Below, in pieces: positions 26,340-38,204 of a stretch of DNA of 64,000 nt. Both the position numbers and the translations under genes were made by a program. The DNA is taken from the NCBI RefSeq assembly GCF_004664715.2, contig NC_051075.1, positions 32,074,504-32,138,503 on the forward strand. Direction: 5' to 3'. This DNA is from Peromyscus leucopus (Eukaryota > Chordata > Mammalia > Rodentia > Cricetidae). The notes beneath the pieces were generated by a model. It saw only the letters and a program-made list of their open reading frames with translations. It was not told the origin of the DNA and searched no databases. How positions within the stretch are numbered: position 1 is the stretch's first letter; every line of letters starts with the position of its first letter.

Positions 26340-26605
26340 CTGGGAGGGGGAGTTTGGCCAACTGATTGGCCATCTATGCTTCCTAAATTGACAAGTTGGC
26401 TCCGACCTTCCCACAGAAGCTGGGAAGCAGGGGCTTGTCTTCTCTGATTTTGTTTCAAAGAAATGGATCACCTGTCCTTGAGAAAGACATTTCTGAGTTA
26501 TAAGACTGGCTAGGGGATGGGAGACTACACCTCAAAGAGGCAGAGAATTGGCTTGCAAATGCATTTGTAAGTGCTCCAAGCAAAGAGAGGTCAGAGGAAG
26601 AGCTC
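26340..26605. repeat. Ancient LTR-like fragment (ERVL-type, tentative)
   Basis: 'cacctgtccttgagaaagac', 'gactggctaggggatgggag' and 'ctcaaagaggcagagaattg' resemble an old mammalian ERVL/MLT2-like LTR pattern. Assignment is from memory of the pattern only. Confidence 0.35.
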
Positions 26606-27419
26606 TATGAAAAAATTTAACAAAGTCAAGGGAAACACTAAGGTCATCTTAGTTGGTGACTTCTTTATACATTACATTTTCTTCTTCACTCAAGCTATTT
26701 TTAATCTCTTTCCCCACATCATTCAATCTGCTTAAACCTAAGACTTCACATGCTAAATCTTACAAAGATGTTTGTTTTCCTTGCTTTGTCTACAGCCCTT
26801 GCTGCTATTGACTGACATCTCTTGGTTATGTTCAGCTATCCTTAGATTGCAAACACAATATAGATTCTCAGTTCTCCTATAGCTTTTGACATGGCTTCAA
26901 GTGGTTGAAAGTTTTTTGCTCACTTATTTTTAATTTATTCCCCTGACTACTTTTCTCGCCTCCCTTTCCTTTTTCTTTTAACTGTTGCATTCAGCTATGC
27001 AATGATTTTTCTTTCACCAAACACCCTTTTCACTATCCTAAGGCAAACATCACAACTTCTAAGAGGAGGAAAATGCTGTGTTCACTAAACAGAGGAAGGA
27101 CACAGCGGTGTGTTAAATGGGTGGCAAGCTTGGACAGCAAATGCTACTGTTGTGTTTTTCTCTGGCAGTCTCAATTGCAATTCTCCAACATGAGGAAAGC
27201 CCACACAGAAGAGATAAGTTTACTCTTTTGATAAAATTTTCCACTGCTGCAGAAACTTCAGTTTGTTAGCACACCCACCTTCCCTAGGCTGGCCCACTGT
27301 ACCCTCTTTCCCCTGGGATGCTTAGGAGCAGTATTCAGGTCTCCTCTCCATTTGAATGTCATAAGCATTTAAAACTTGACAGGCCTCAAGCTCAGTTTAT
27401 AACCTGCCCTACACCTGTT
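26606..27419. other. Intergenic DNA, no gene
   Basis: No supported gene or repeat. Short frames only. Confidence 0.5.
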
Positions 27420-28180
27420 AATCCCATGATGATCTCCCATTTTATAAGTGACATTTCCATCACTGAGTCCTCATAGGCTCTTTCCTGTCACCCCATATTC
27501 AATCCATCACTGAGAACTGTCTGTTTCCTCTCTGTAAGAGCTAGTCATTATTTCTCATCTTAATCCTTGCTGTCTGTCAGTGGTTCCCTTCCACCCTAGC
27601 CATTTGTTATCTGGATTATTTCAGGAACTACCTAACAAGGATCCCTATATCCCAAATCCCCTGACTGAAGTACATCCTTTATACTCCCATCAAATTCTTA
27701 TAAAACTGTGTCTCTCATCTTGGTTAGCTTCAAATCTTTCTTCAGACATCCAGTGCCTTCATGAAAAAGTCCAAATTCCTTATGATTGAATAAGGCCCTT
27801 CACAACTCTCTGCCGATTTCTCTAACATTTATCTCTACTCTTACCCCCCAAAAGCTGCATTCCAGCTGATCTGAGCTGTGTATAGATGTGAGTGTCCTCT
27901 ATCCCTACTTAGCATGCTTTTCTCTCATGATGACTAACTAGCTCAAAGACTCCATCACTGGATGTTCACTTATCATACAGCCTTGTCTCAGAATCACTTC
28001 CTCATAACCGTCCTCTCTGGACTTATCCTAGGATCACCTGATAACCTCTCCTCTATTCATTCATGATGACCACATTTGATTCTTCCACAGCCCCTACTGT
28101 ATTGTATAGCAATAGTTCCTTTCTGGATGGACTGAAAGTACCTGTCCTCTTTCTAACATTTGTCAAGATGAGTCTTATCT
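27420..28180 (+). mobile_element. LINE-2 fragment (ancient)
   Basis: 'aaaaagtccaaattccttat' followed by 'aataaggcccttcacaactc' and the downstream 'gctgcattccagctgatctg' follow the mammalian L2 3'-region order. The outer limits are uncertain. Confidence 0.55.
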
Positions 28181-30089
28181 AGTCCTGGGCTATAAATTGG
28201 GGACAGGGATTGACAAATATTTCTTTATAGTCTTTAAACTTTATAAGATCATGGATGAGTGGCAGTAAACACCCATAATCAAGAATATTGATTATGGAGG
28301 ATGAAGCCAATAGGAGTTTCTGCCTTTATCAGTATGTTAACCTGAGATCCTGGCTAGACTTGTGACCAACTGCTTGAAAGACTGTAATGACTCTACTAAT
28401 AAGAACTCTCTGTAAATATATGTGAGTCCAAATTCCTTCAATGGAAACATCCCACGAGATATTGTGGCTGGGCCTTGGGTTTGCTTGTTTGTCTAATTCT
28501 GTCCAGTGTGTGAGAAAGCAACTAAGTGGTGACTTTGGAGGCACCTTGGAATCAGTTTGCCCCATCTTCAATGAGAGGGGGGAGAGAGATTGGGTCAGGG
28601 TTGCCTTTTACCTCTCCTCATTCCCTAGAACACCTGGATGAGCATGCCCAATCTGTCACCAAGGAGAAGTTATTATAGTCTAGTCCATCCCATAGAGAGG
28701 CCAGACAAAATAGTGGAGTTCCTGCACTCCACTCATGGCTCAGTCCCCAGTCATTTCAAGTTTCCTCCTTTAGTAGGTGATAATCATACAAGCTTCAAGA
28801 GATACCAGAAACTGCATTTACTGACTTCACTAATTTCATGCATGTGATAGACACTGCACCACTCTAGCCCCACATGATCTAGTAATCAATCTCAGAGCTT
28901 GAGACAGAGCCAGATGCACAAAAAAGATGGGTACGTTATAGCCCCTCAGCCTGTTGTACAGATATCCAGGGGTGTACTAGTGGATGTACAAGTTTTATCT
29001 GACTCATTCTGGAACCTACAAACCTACCATTTCAGAGTCATTTGCAGAAATCCCAGAGAAACAATTAGAACTGAATATTTCCTAATTCCAATAGGTAAGA
29101 ACCAGAGCAATTAAGAACAACTACATTCAGAACTCAGTGTCCATAGTCTGGAACCCACTCAAGATCTTCTGAGCTTCAATGGACTTGGACAGCTCCACTT
29201 CTACAACTCTTCCCTCCACATCACATATAGCTCATCTCACAGGCACAGACAAGTTCCACTCCATAGCTACTGCTGTCCTTGATGAACATCTTACAGTACT
29301 GGTGTCTTCAAAATCAGCACTAGCTGGGTGACTCTTACACATTATCAATTTCAGCTACCAGCCTGAGATGTAGCCTTGGCATCTCTAAACCAAGGGCTCA
29401 GTTTGCTGACTCTGAAGATACACTTTCTAAAAGATGTCACCTCAATGACATTGGTCTTTTCTTGATCTCAGATGATCTCTCAGCCCCAGTTGACTAGTGT
29501 CAATTGTCCCAATTAAGTAAGTAATACACTTTAATGATTCTGGTCATTATTATTCACAGCTTATCCTTCAACACCACATGACCAGACTCACAGATACGTA
29601 AACAGCCCTGATAAAGTCTTCACTTCTCTCTGAGACTTCACAATCTAGACTTATTAGCCCATAATCAGTCACAGTTGACAGGCAGATGACAGGTTTGCCT
29701 CTGGTGCTCGTCATATTCCTGTCTAGTACCCAGATAAGCAGGCTACAGATCTTTTGGTGAGACAACTCCTGGTAATACAGGCCTCATAACCTGTGACTTG
29801 GCCCCATGTCCAATGGCACCCAACTGAAATACTAATACGCAACTTATTCAACCTACATGACTTGGTCAGCAAGGTCTCAGAACTGTGCAGGGCCTGAATT
29901 CAGACCACTGCTGTTTACTATCACATTGACTGACCATTTTTATTTAATTTTAAAAGTAATTTTAATGAAAACTATTCCTATCTATATTCACATTCCTTAT
30001 TACACCTCCCTACATAACCATGAGGTTAAAGGCTGAAGTTTGTAACAAGTATCAACTGTAACATCATAAGCAAAGGTTACAATAGGAGT
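28181..30089. other. Intergenic DNA, no gene
   Basis: Moderate GC. The part at about 29120-29520 has the feel of an interspersed repeat ('gttccactccatagctactg', 'cagttgactagtgtcaattg') that I cannot name. Small frames at 28329-29114 show no recognisable domain. Confidence 0.45.
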
Positions 30090-30990
30090 AGCATGTATAC
30101 CTTGGCAGTAACCAACAGTCAAGTAGTAGACTTGTAGTAGTAAGTAGACTTAAGACCTTCTCAACAAGAGGGAGATCATGCCTGGTACTAGAACCCTAGC
30201 TAACTAGTCAGTGCTAGTGAAGTTATGGTTATTGGAGGAGAATTCACAATCACAAATTTACTAGACCAGAATAATTCCTAACAACAGTCTATAAACTTTT
30301 GTCCTTGTACCCATAGGTAAGTGTAGTCCTCACCCCTCAACAAGAAAACTTCTCTTTGCAACAGACAGATACCAAATACAGAAAACCACAACCAATCAAA
30401 ATGTAGTAGTCTGGAGTCCAGTCCCAATGCATATATCTGAAAAACATTAGTGCACCTAAGGCTCAGGAAACACAGTGGAAGAGGATGTAGAAAGATGGTA
30501 AGAACCAGAAGGTTGGGAGCTTGCTGCTATTATGTCTCTAATGAATGTCAGAAGCTACACCCATAAAGTCTCACCAACTTGACCATCCAAAGGTGAGTTG
30601 AACAAGAATGACACCAATAACCATGTCAAATTGGATGTAGAAAAACCCAAGAGGCCTCAACCCTAAACAAAGTACTATAGGCAACTGAGGAAATGTGGGA
30701 ATGGAAGAAGTGGCCTTCCTCAGGGAAGAACACACCAATTGGTTGTTCAGTGTTAGTCAGCTCTGAAGCATAGCATACAAATAGTAATATAGACTGGACA
30801 GGTTATATGTAGGAATATATATGAGTATACATATGCATATATGCATGAAATAACAATTGGTAAATTTAAAATGAGTCTATGATTTGAAGACAATCAAGGA
30901 GTGTATTGGAGAATACAGAAGGAGGAAAGGGAAGGGAGAAATATTGTAATTAAATTATAATCTCAAAAATAAAAAAAAATTTAAAGCAGT
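30090..30990 (+). mobile_element. LINE-1 (Lx type) 3' end with poly-A
   Basis: Matches the L1 3' end at 9435-10670 in order, from 'cagtaaccaacagtcaagta' to 'cagggaagaacacaccaatt', and ends in a purine-rich tract, 'ataatctcaaaaataaaa' and an A tail near 30985. Confidence 0.8.
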
Positions 30991-31040
30991 GGCAAAGAGG
31001 GAAACCTCTCAATGAGAGAAGTCTAAAGCCAACCCTGATA

Positions 31041-31410
31041 TGTTGCTGGAAGGCTTCTCTCCAGGTTCCACCAAACCCCGCAGTCCCACAATCCACGAAT
31101 AAAATAATCACTCAGACACGTATATTACTTATAAACTGTATGGCTGTGGCAGGCTTCTTGCTAACTGTTCTTTTATCTTAAATTAACCCACTTTTATAAA
31201 TCTATACCTTGCCACATGGCTGGTGGCTTACCGGCGTCTTTACATGTTGCTTGTCCTGGCAGTGGCTGCAGTGTCTCTCTGCCTCAGCCTTCCACTTCTC
31301 AGAATTCTCCTCTCTCCTTGTCCCACCTACTTCCTGCCTGGCCACTGGCCAATCAGTGTTTTATTTATTGACCAATCAATGCAATTTGACATACAGACCA
31401 TCCCACAGCA
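31041..31410. mobile_element. Solo LTR, family A copy 2, with 6-bp target-site duplication
   Basis: A 370-bp element, TGTTGCTGG...CCCACAGCA, flanked by CTGATA at 31035-31040 and 31411-31416. Its left end (TGTTGC type) differs from copies 1, 5 and 6 (TGTAA type), so two subfamilies are present. Both CCAATCA boxes are intact. The overlapping 99- and 63-codon frames are LTR sequence. Confidence 0.9.
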
Positions 31411-32639
31411 CTGATAGGACATGTTGTATAGAGTTGAAAGGAAAAGTGGTCGTAATCTCAAAGATCATCAGGATAGAAAGGTCTGTGGTACAACTGGTGG
31501 ACACCTAAAAGGGCACTTTTGGCTGCTAGGATAACACCTCCCTCCGTGAGACTCCATGGACATAGAGACAAAGCCCAAGGCAGGGCAAGAGCATGGTGTC
31601 TGGTGCGGTAAAGCAGCATCAGTAACAGTGAAACTATACACTGCACCTCCCTTTCTTAACCGTGGACGTTAGAACCTAGAGGAGACTCACCCCATGTGCT
31701 CAAAGTACAGCAGAGTCCTCAAGCTTACCCTCTTCTTGTTCTCCAGACTCCACAGTGGTGAGAGGTTTCTGCTATACCTAATGTTTCTTGGGGCTTCCCT
31801 GGGAAAGACTTCCTTTATTGACAATACTTGGCATAAAGTATGAAGTACTAAGGAAACATGGAACCTGTAACAGCTTACCAAAATTCAGTCTATAAGAAAC
31901 CAGTCCATCTACCTCCCAACACATGCCAGGATCTGCTCAGCTGTAGAAACTTTCTATTTTGGTAGTTTTCACATACTCTGATATTTTCCACTAGAGACCA
32001 CTGCTTTTAATACTTTAGATTGTATTTAGAAAAGGCAGTGTGCAGAAAAAATATTAGGTATTCCTTTTTTAAATCCCATAGATTAAAGAGACCCCAATGG
32101 GTAAGGACACAGTCTAGCAGAGCCTTTGCTCATGAGTCCACATCTGTATGAGAAAAGAGAATATGTTAGAATGTCTTCCAGATCCTCTCTATTCCCTCTG
32201 TGTCCTCTGAAGATTTTATCAAGACAAGTATAGGGACTTGCATCCTCTCCTTCCTCACTAGTGAGCATAAAACAGCAGGAGACCTGTTCAGATTCCATCG
32301 TCTGAATAAACGCCTGGCATAAGTGTTCTCTCTGATCCCCCTTTAAATTCAAATTTATAATCTGTAAGAAAGCATGATACTCCGCACTTAAGAGTGAATA
32401 CTTTATCTGTAATCTAGAAAATATGGAATATTTTTTTTCCTCAGCCTGCTTAATTCATAGCAACTTCAAAGTAAAAACAAAAGTGCGGGTGGATGCCTTA
32501 GGCATGTCAGAGTGCAAATAAAAATAGCATAGAGGAATAATAGAGGAGAACAAACCTAGAGATGCTGGAGAGAAAGAGAAGGCATTAAAACTCAGCAGAG
32601 ACCTCATCTCCAGTCTTCCACCCAAGTAACTGTTACTCG
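31411..32639. other. Intergenic DNA, no gene
   Basis: No supported gene or repeat. Confidence 0.5.
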
Positions 32640-32960
32640 TAGAAGCTTGTCTAGCACCTGGCCTTAGGCTGCTGCAAATCCAGTGTTGGAGGTGGAGCCC
32701 AGGGAGCCTTTTGTGCATTTAGGCAAGCATTCTTCCCTTGAGCCGCACCCACATCCCCAGTGATGGCCCCAGAGCCAGTGCTCCTAACATTGCCTTCCCT
32801 GATTCCCCTGAGTCCAGAGACCTCCGGAGCCCAGTGTCTCCTGCAAAGCCAGCGGAGAGTTCTAAACACACAAACCTGGGGATCCTGGGCTGGAGAAGGA
32901 ACACGTGTAGGGAAGGGGCATTGGCCATTCACCTCACAGTCCAGGTAAGGAAGAACCTGT
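32640..32960 (+). other. GC-richer island ending in a consensus splice donor (possible non-coding first exon or enhancer)
   Basis: A distinctly GC-richer patch inside AT-rich DNA. It contains overlapping open frames on both strands (for example 32738-32968 plus, 32932-32651 minus), which argues for composition rather than coding. It ends at 'cacagtccag|gtaaggaag', a textbook donor at about 32944/32945. No repeat family was recognised. Function is unknown. Confidence 0.3.
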
Positions 32961-33661
32961 ATCTATAATCCTAGCTCCCGCCTCACTCAACATTCCTATA
33001 AGGTGACCACTCTCTCTGAGAGCGAACATTGGTACTTTGTCTCTTGAGAGCTCCAAGGAAGAGCAAAGACAAACCATGATGGTTCTAGGAAAACAGCCCC
33101 AACCCCCTCAGGGATGCCAGCAACCAAGAAAGTATTCCTTCACTGAACTGTCCATTCTAACTCACTCATAGCTGCCACTATTCGAATTTTAGGCACCTCT
33201 CACCTTGAACTCTGAGAAAGCTTACTACTACTTTCTTTGCTCTACATTAGAAAGCTTAAAACTATTCCGAATTGCTTATGTACAGATCAAGAAACAGAGA
33301 GAAGCTATGTACACTAGCCAGGAGTAAAGAGAAGATCAGCTTTCTCCAATGGAGTGTCACTCACACTCCAGGACAAGCCTTAAGCTCAAGAGTAGTTGGC
33401 TAACACAAAATGAACTCAATAGTATTTTTGTGGACTTTCATTTTGTTTTGTTTGGAGACTTTTTTGTCTTAATGGACTTTTGTCTACTTGCTTTGGTTTT
33501 AATTCTTGTGCTTTTATTTACTTGTTTCTTGTTTGGTTGGTTTGGTTTTTTTAAAAGAAAGAGAAGGAACACAAGGTTAGGTGTGTAGGGAGGTAGTGGG
33601 GATCTGGGATTAATTAGGGAAGAGGAAAACATGATCAAAATATACTATATAAATATTTTAA
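32961..33661. other. Intergenic DNA, no gene
   Basis: Contains a T/G-rich stretch at about 33438-33555 that gives chance frames on both strands. No gene. Confidence 0.5.
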
Positions 33662-33978
33662 TGTTGCTGGAGAACTTCTCTCCAGGTCCCATTAAGCCCC
33701 ACAGTCCCACAATCCACATATAAAATAACCACTCAGATGAGCGTGGCAGGCTTCTTGCTAACTGTTCTTATATCTTAAATTAACCCATTTCTATAAATCT
33801 ATACCTAGCCACATGGCTGGTGGCTTACCGGCGTCTTTACATGCTGCTTATCCTGGCGGTGGCTGTAGTGTCTCTCCCTCCTTCTTCCTGTTTCCCCAAT
33901 TCTCCTCTCTCTTTGTCCCGCCTATACTTCTTGCTGTCCTGGCATCGTGTTTTATTTTATAGAGTGATATCCACAGCA
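33662..33978. mobile_element. Solo LTR, family A copy 3, with 6-bp target-site duplication
   Basis: A 317-bp element, TGTTGCTGG...CCACAGCA, flanked by TTTTAA at 33656-33661 and 33979-33984. It carries an internal deletion that removed the paired CCAAT region, retaining only 'gtgttttattttatagagtg' near the right end. Confidence 0.88.
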
Positions 33979-34143
33979 TTTTAATAAAAAAAAAAAAAAA
34001 TATTGAGAAGCTTCCTTCCTCAAACCCTTACCAGTGCTTCACTTATTTTACAGCTAGAGCCAGTATGGGTGAGGAAGCTATCAAAGCAGAGGAATGTCCT
34101 TCCCCATGGATCTTTCTGGTGTGTTGAGTAGAGGAGGTATAGA

Positions 34144-34363
34144 TTTCATAAATCTATACTTGCCACGTGGCTGGTGGCTTACCGGCATCTTTCACATGCT
34201 GCTGATCATGGCGGCGGCTGCAGTGTCTCTCCACCTCAGCCTTCCGCTTCCCAGAATTCTCCTCTCTCCTTGTCCCACCTACTTCCTGCCTGGCCACTGG
34301 CCAAATCAGTGTTTTATTATTTATTGACTCAATCAGAGCAATTTGACATACAACGTCACAGCA
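34144..34363. mobile_element. LTR family A copy 4, truncated
   Basis: Begins mid-element at 'ttcataaatctatacttgcc' and continues to a degraded end 'cgtcacagca'. The CCAAT boxes are altered (one has an extra A, one an inserted base). There is no target-site duplication. Its right end abuts the T tract of the retrocopy. Confidence 0.8.
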
Positions 34364-35130
34364 CTTTTTTTCTTTTTTTTTTTTAAAAGGAAGGTTTTAA
34401 TTTTTATACATCATCAAAGTAGTTGGTATATATGGAATTTGGCGTAGCTTCTCTTACTACTTCTGCTGGTAGGGGGTCTGTATCTTTATGGGTGACCAGA
34501 ATGTCAGAGCAATGTCTGATCATTTAACTGAGTACACTTGTGCTCAACTGTGAGCATGTTCTGCTAGGGTAATGTCAGCATTGCCTCCATCGTTTGTCTT
34601 GGATGCTCTTAGTCACAGCAGGCCTCAACAATTCAACAACAAAATCCTTCCAGCCAACAGAATAGTCCATGTGTCCTTACTCTCATTAGAGGTAAGTCCC
34701 TTCCCATCGCTTCCCTGCCACTGAATGGTAGGCGGCTCACTAGGGTTCCCACTATGTGGCGCTTCATTCAGACAACCTACGTGAATGGTGGCTTGATCTA
34801 TCTGGAGTAGCCCAGAGTCCCCACTGTTCCCTCCAGAACTCTCCCATGAGCACTTTCTGACGCCATCTTTTTCTTCTATTGATTTCCAGTCAACTCCAGG
34901 ACCGCTACCATTAGAACTCTTCTAAAATTTCAGATAAGCCCTTAACGAAATGAAATGGAGGCGAAGAGGGTTATCTGGGGGCTGTTCCTCTTCTGTTGAC
35001 ACTACAGTCTAGCCCCTCCAGAAGTGACTGAGACTTTATTTTGCTTGATAATTATGGACCTCACCAAGAAAAACAAAAGACCAAGCCACAGAAAAAGGGG
35101 AAAGAAGACAAAGAAGCCTGAGGCTGGAAG
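34364..35130 (-). pseudogene. Probable processed retrocopy, parent gene not recognised
   Basis: On the minus strand the segment ends with ATTAAA about 12 nt before a 20-nt A-rich tail (T tract at 34366-34385), as expected of a retroposed mRNA. Upstream there is a readable stretch with protein-like composition (including NEAPHSGNPSEPPTIQWQGS), interrupted by stops. No introns or start codon could be assigned. Left-hand limit is approximate. It may be the 3' part of a coding exon plus UTR. I cannot name the parent. Confidence 0.4.
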
Positions 35131-35403
35131 TCTGCTAAACAGATGCTGACTTGGGTATTTTTTAGGGTCCCTGGGTCCTCCACTCTCTGTTTTTCCTGTT
35201 TAGATAGCCACCCCTGTGCCTTCCCACCATTTCTCCTTGAAGTCTACTGGAACAAGAAGCCACCATCTTACAGAGCCTGCCTTTGCTTCCTCTGCTTTCC
35301 TACATTCCTCTCAGCCGCCCTCTACTTGGACTCTAACTATACCTCACAGTTTCTCGGGTGTCACAACAGTTTCTCCAGTTCTCCACTCTGGGCCAGAGAC
35401 ATG
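35131..35403. other. Intergenic DNA, no gene
   Basis: Two overlapping frames (35143-35421, 35216-35404) in different phases; neither resembles a known protein. Confidence 0.45.
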
Positions 35404-35600
35404 ACTGGAGAGAGCAGTTAAGAGCATGTACTGATCTTGCAGGAAACCCACAATTTGGTTTCAAACGCCTGCACTGAATTGAGTGGCTCACAACATCCAC
35501 CCATTTCAGCTCTAGGGGAACTGAGGCTCCTGGCCTCCTCTGGCATTCCATAGGCACATACACTAGTGTTCACATATCCACATAATTAAAAATAAAACAA
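35404..35600 (+). mobile_element. B2 SINE, diverged
   Basis: 'tggagagagcagttaagagc', 'ggcattccataggcacatac' and an A-rich AATAAA-type tail follow the B2 order. Confidence 0.7.
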
Positions 35601-36508
35601 ATCTCTACAAGAGATATGCAACAAAACACAGGCCAAAAAGACTGGAATCTCTGCCTCATGCTCCAAAGCCAGCTTTTGTCTTGTCCCCTTCCTCTTCCCC
35701 TTTCCCCGCCATACTTCTCTCTCCTTCTTCCTCTGCTCTGCCTTTCAATGCCTCTCTATTACATAGAAAGCATAGATATCTTTTGTATACGCTTAGTTCA
35801 ACAGGTATCTCCATGCTTGCCTTCTAATCTTGGTGTCAGTTATCTCCAGTCTCTATGCCGGTTGTTACCTCCTAATTTAAGATTGTCATTATTTGTTTCA
35901 CCCCTTATCCAACCCATCACCAAGCTGTCTCTATTTCTTCTCACTACCATCCATTCCCTCTCGCATCTTTATCCCTGCTGTCAATGTTTTACTTCCATTC
36001 TAAACTATTTCAGTAGCCATATAACAAGTATCCAACAAGAGTTCTCAGGTTATCTGATTCACTAAGGCGAAGGTTTTAAAACTTGGCTGCACCCGAGAAA
36101 AAGTGCCTGGAGCTACTTCTGTAAGACCAGGTTCAATCCCTGTGATTATTTTCAATAAGTGAACAGCATAATTACAGTATATCTAATCACTGAAGAGGAA
36201 CTTAAATGTCACTGTTTAGAGAATGGTTTTTCCTCTGCCTTCCCATCATATCGGCTATATTTGGGGCTACATAGTTCTCTCTTTTTATAATTTTTCCTAC
36301 TAAGGATGGGGAAACAAATCTCAGGAAAATTCTGTGACTTGGGGTTACAAAGCATAAGATATCTGACAATGAAATAATAACAGATAATTCTTCAATAAAC
36401 CACATTTTTCTTTGAAATGCCGCCACATGGAAGCAATATCAAAACGCTGAACGAAGTCAACTACTAAAAGATATCTGAGGGAGAACTCTTTGCTGTTATT
36501 CTGTGTTG
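35601..36508. other. Intergenic DNA, no gene
   Basis: The 149-codon plus-strand frame (35616-36065) sits in pyrimidine-rich DNA and has a Leu/Ser/Pro-rich low-complexity product; not a credible gene. Confidence 0.5.
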
Positions 36509-36658
36509 ATTAAACACATTTGGAAAAAATAAAATGCAAATAACTACACAGCATAAGGAATTATCGAAACTATCTTTTTGCCAATTAAACACACTTGGAA
36601 AAAATAAAATGCAAATAACTACATAGCATAAGGAATTATTGCAACTATCTTTTTGCTA
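36509..36658 (+). repeat. 75-bp tandem duplication
   Basis: Two adjacent copies, 36509-36583 and 36584-36658, both starting 'attaaacaca' and ending 'ctatctttttgc', with about five differences between them. This is a recent local duplication of otherwise unique sequence. Confidence 0.92.
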
Positions 36659-36892
36659 GGCACAGTGTTTAAAGATCCCTGCTTATCTAGGAATTATTTC
36701 CTAAAAGGATTAAAGAGAAATGGTGCTTGTAGAACTAGGTGTTTCAAATGGATCCAGTTTATGTATTGCCAGACAGCTTTCCAAACTATTGTTTATGATT
36801 TTTTATTTTTATTGTTCAGTGTGATATTAAATCTTACTTTTCAACTTAATACAGAGGACCTATCTACCCACTAATAAATATGTTTCACCTAG

Positions 36893-37083
36893 AGCAGTTG
36901 TTTTCAACCTTCCTAATGCTCCAACCCTTTAATATAGTTCCTCATGTTGTGGCGACCCCCAACTATAGAATTATTTTGTTTCTACTTCATAACTGTAATT
37001 TTCTACTGTTACAAACTACAATGTAAATATCTGATATGTAGGACTCCTGTTAGAGTCACAACCAACAGGTCGAGAACCACTGA
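36893..37083. mobile_element. URR1-type DNA transposon (non-autonomous hAT)
   Basis: 'gttttcaaccttcctaatgc', 'tagttcctcatgttgtggcg', 'tctacttcataactgtaatt' and terminal 'gtcgagaaccactg' follow the rodent URR1 pattern, with related inverted ends (cagttgttttcaacc / ggtcgagaaccactg). Confidence 0.85.
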
Positions 37084-37088
37084 CTTAA

Positions 37089-37195
37089 AAAGTTGGGGGT
37101 AGGGCAGGATATAGCTCTCTGATAGAGTGCTTGACTCTCATGTACAAGGTTCCAAGCTCAATGCCCAGTATAGCGATAAATGAATGAACAAATAA
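37089..37195 (+). mobile_element. ID-type SINE, diverged
   Basis: 'gggcaggatatagctctctg' then 'agagtgcttgactctcatgt' then 'ttccaagctcaatgcccagt' is a degenerate ID (tRNA-Ala-like) body with an A-rich tail. Confidence 0.65.
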
Positions 37196-38200
37196 ACATT
37201 TGGGTGTCTTGAAACTATTTAAGTATCTTGACAGATGCTAAAACTATTTATTAAAATAACTTAAATAATTTTAGCTGAAAATTGGACAAGAAGGACCAAA
37301 TCGTGATTTAAGTTAGAGGGTAGAAAATGATGATAGTGTTATAAAATGGCACAGATATTGGTCTAACAGGTAACAGAAAACCTTGTCATAATTAAACAGT
37401 AGGAGTAAGGTTCTGTAAAAATACAGAAACAATGAGTCACGTGATTTCTCACTAGTAACAAACATTTCTACTTAGGAGAAATGTGCCATAATACTCAATG
37501 GATATAACACTTAAGTGAATCACAGATAAACTAAGAAAATGTCACCGATGCTTCTGTGTTCAGAGGTCAGTGAGATAGAAAAGTGCATCCCTCAAAGTCG
37601 TCATCAGGACTATGATGTTTTGTAAAAAGAGACATGGTGAGTAAAGTTTCTCCATCTCTGCAGACAAAAGCAGCCTCAGAAATCATGAATGAAAATGTAA
37701 AACTGGGAATTGACTGAAACAAATTTTCTAGGTTGCCACATAGATTTGTAATTCAAGCAGACAAAAATGATTCTCAACTGTATTTATTAAGCCATGTTAC
37801 GGAAAACTTATCTGAGTATCTGTTGTGTCACCAGAGTTTATTGACAAATATTTTGCAAAGACTACTTATATATGCTTAGCCAATTCCAAGATCCTGGGAA
37901 TACTGCCCTCCATGCCATCATATGGCTTTGCAATAGTGGGAAAACATGGTTCCTGAGGACCTCGGTGCCAATTCTAGCTTATCAGTTACTGGCTGACTAA
38001 TTGACATGGCTTAGATGATTTTAAAATTTCAGACAAATTTAAATTTCTAAAGACTCTGATAAGCAAAATTGATATATAGGATAGGAAAAAAGAAAACATT
38101 GATCATGAGAAACAGAAAACATGGAAGATATTACAATAGGCAGATTCTATCACTATTTTTTCCCAGTAGAAAGAATTTATTTATATTCAACAGGTGACAC
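37196..38200. other. Intergenic DNA, no gene
   Basis: AT-rich unique sequence, no gene or repeat recognised. Confidence 0.5.
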
Positions 38201-38204
38201 AAGC

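Noticed and set aside
31209..31508. Similar small frames in several places (19652, 31209, 34094, 42109, 42965)
   Set aside because: All are the same stretch of LTR family A translated; similarity reflects the repeat, not a gene family.
35616..36065. 149-codon plus-strand frame
   Set aside because: Low-complexity Leu/Ser/Pro product from pyrimidine-rich DNA.
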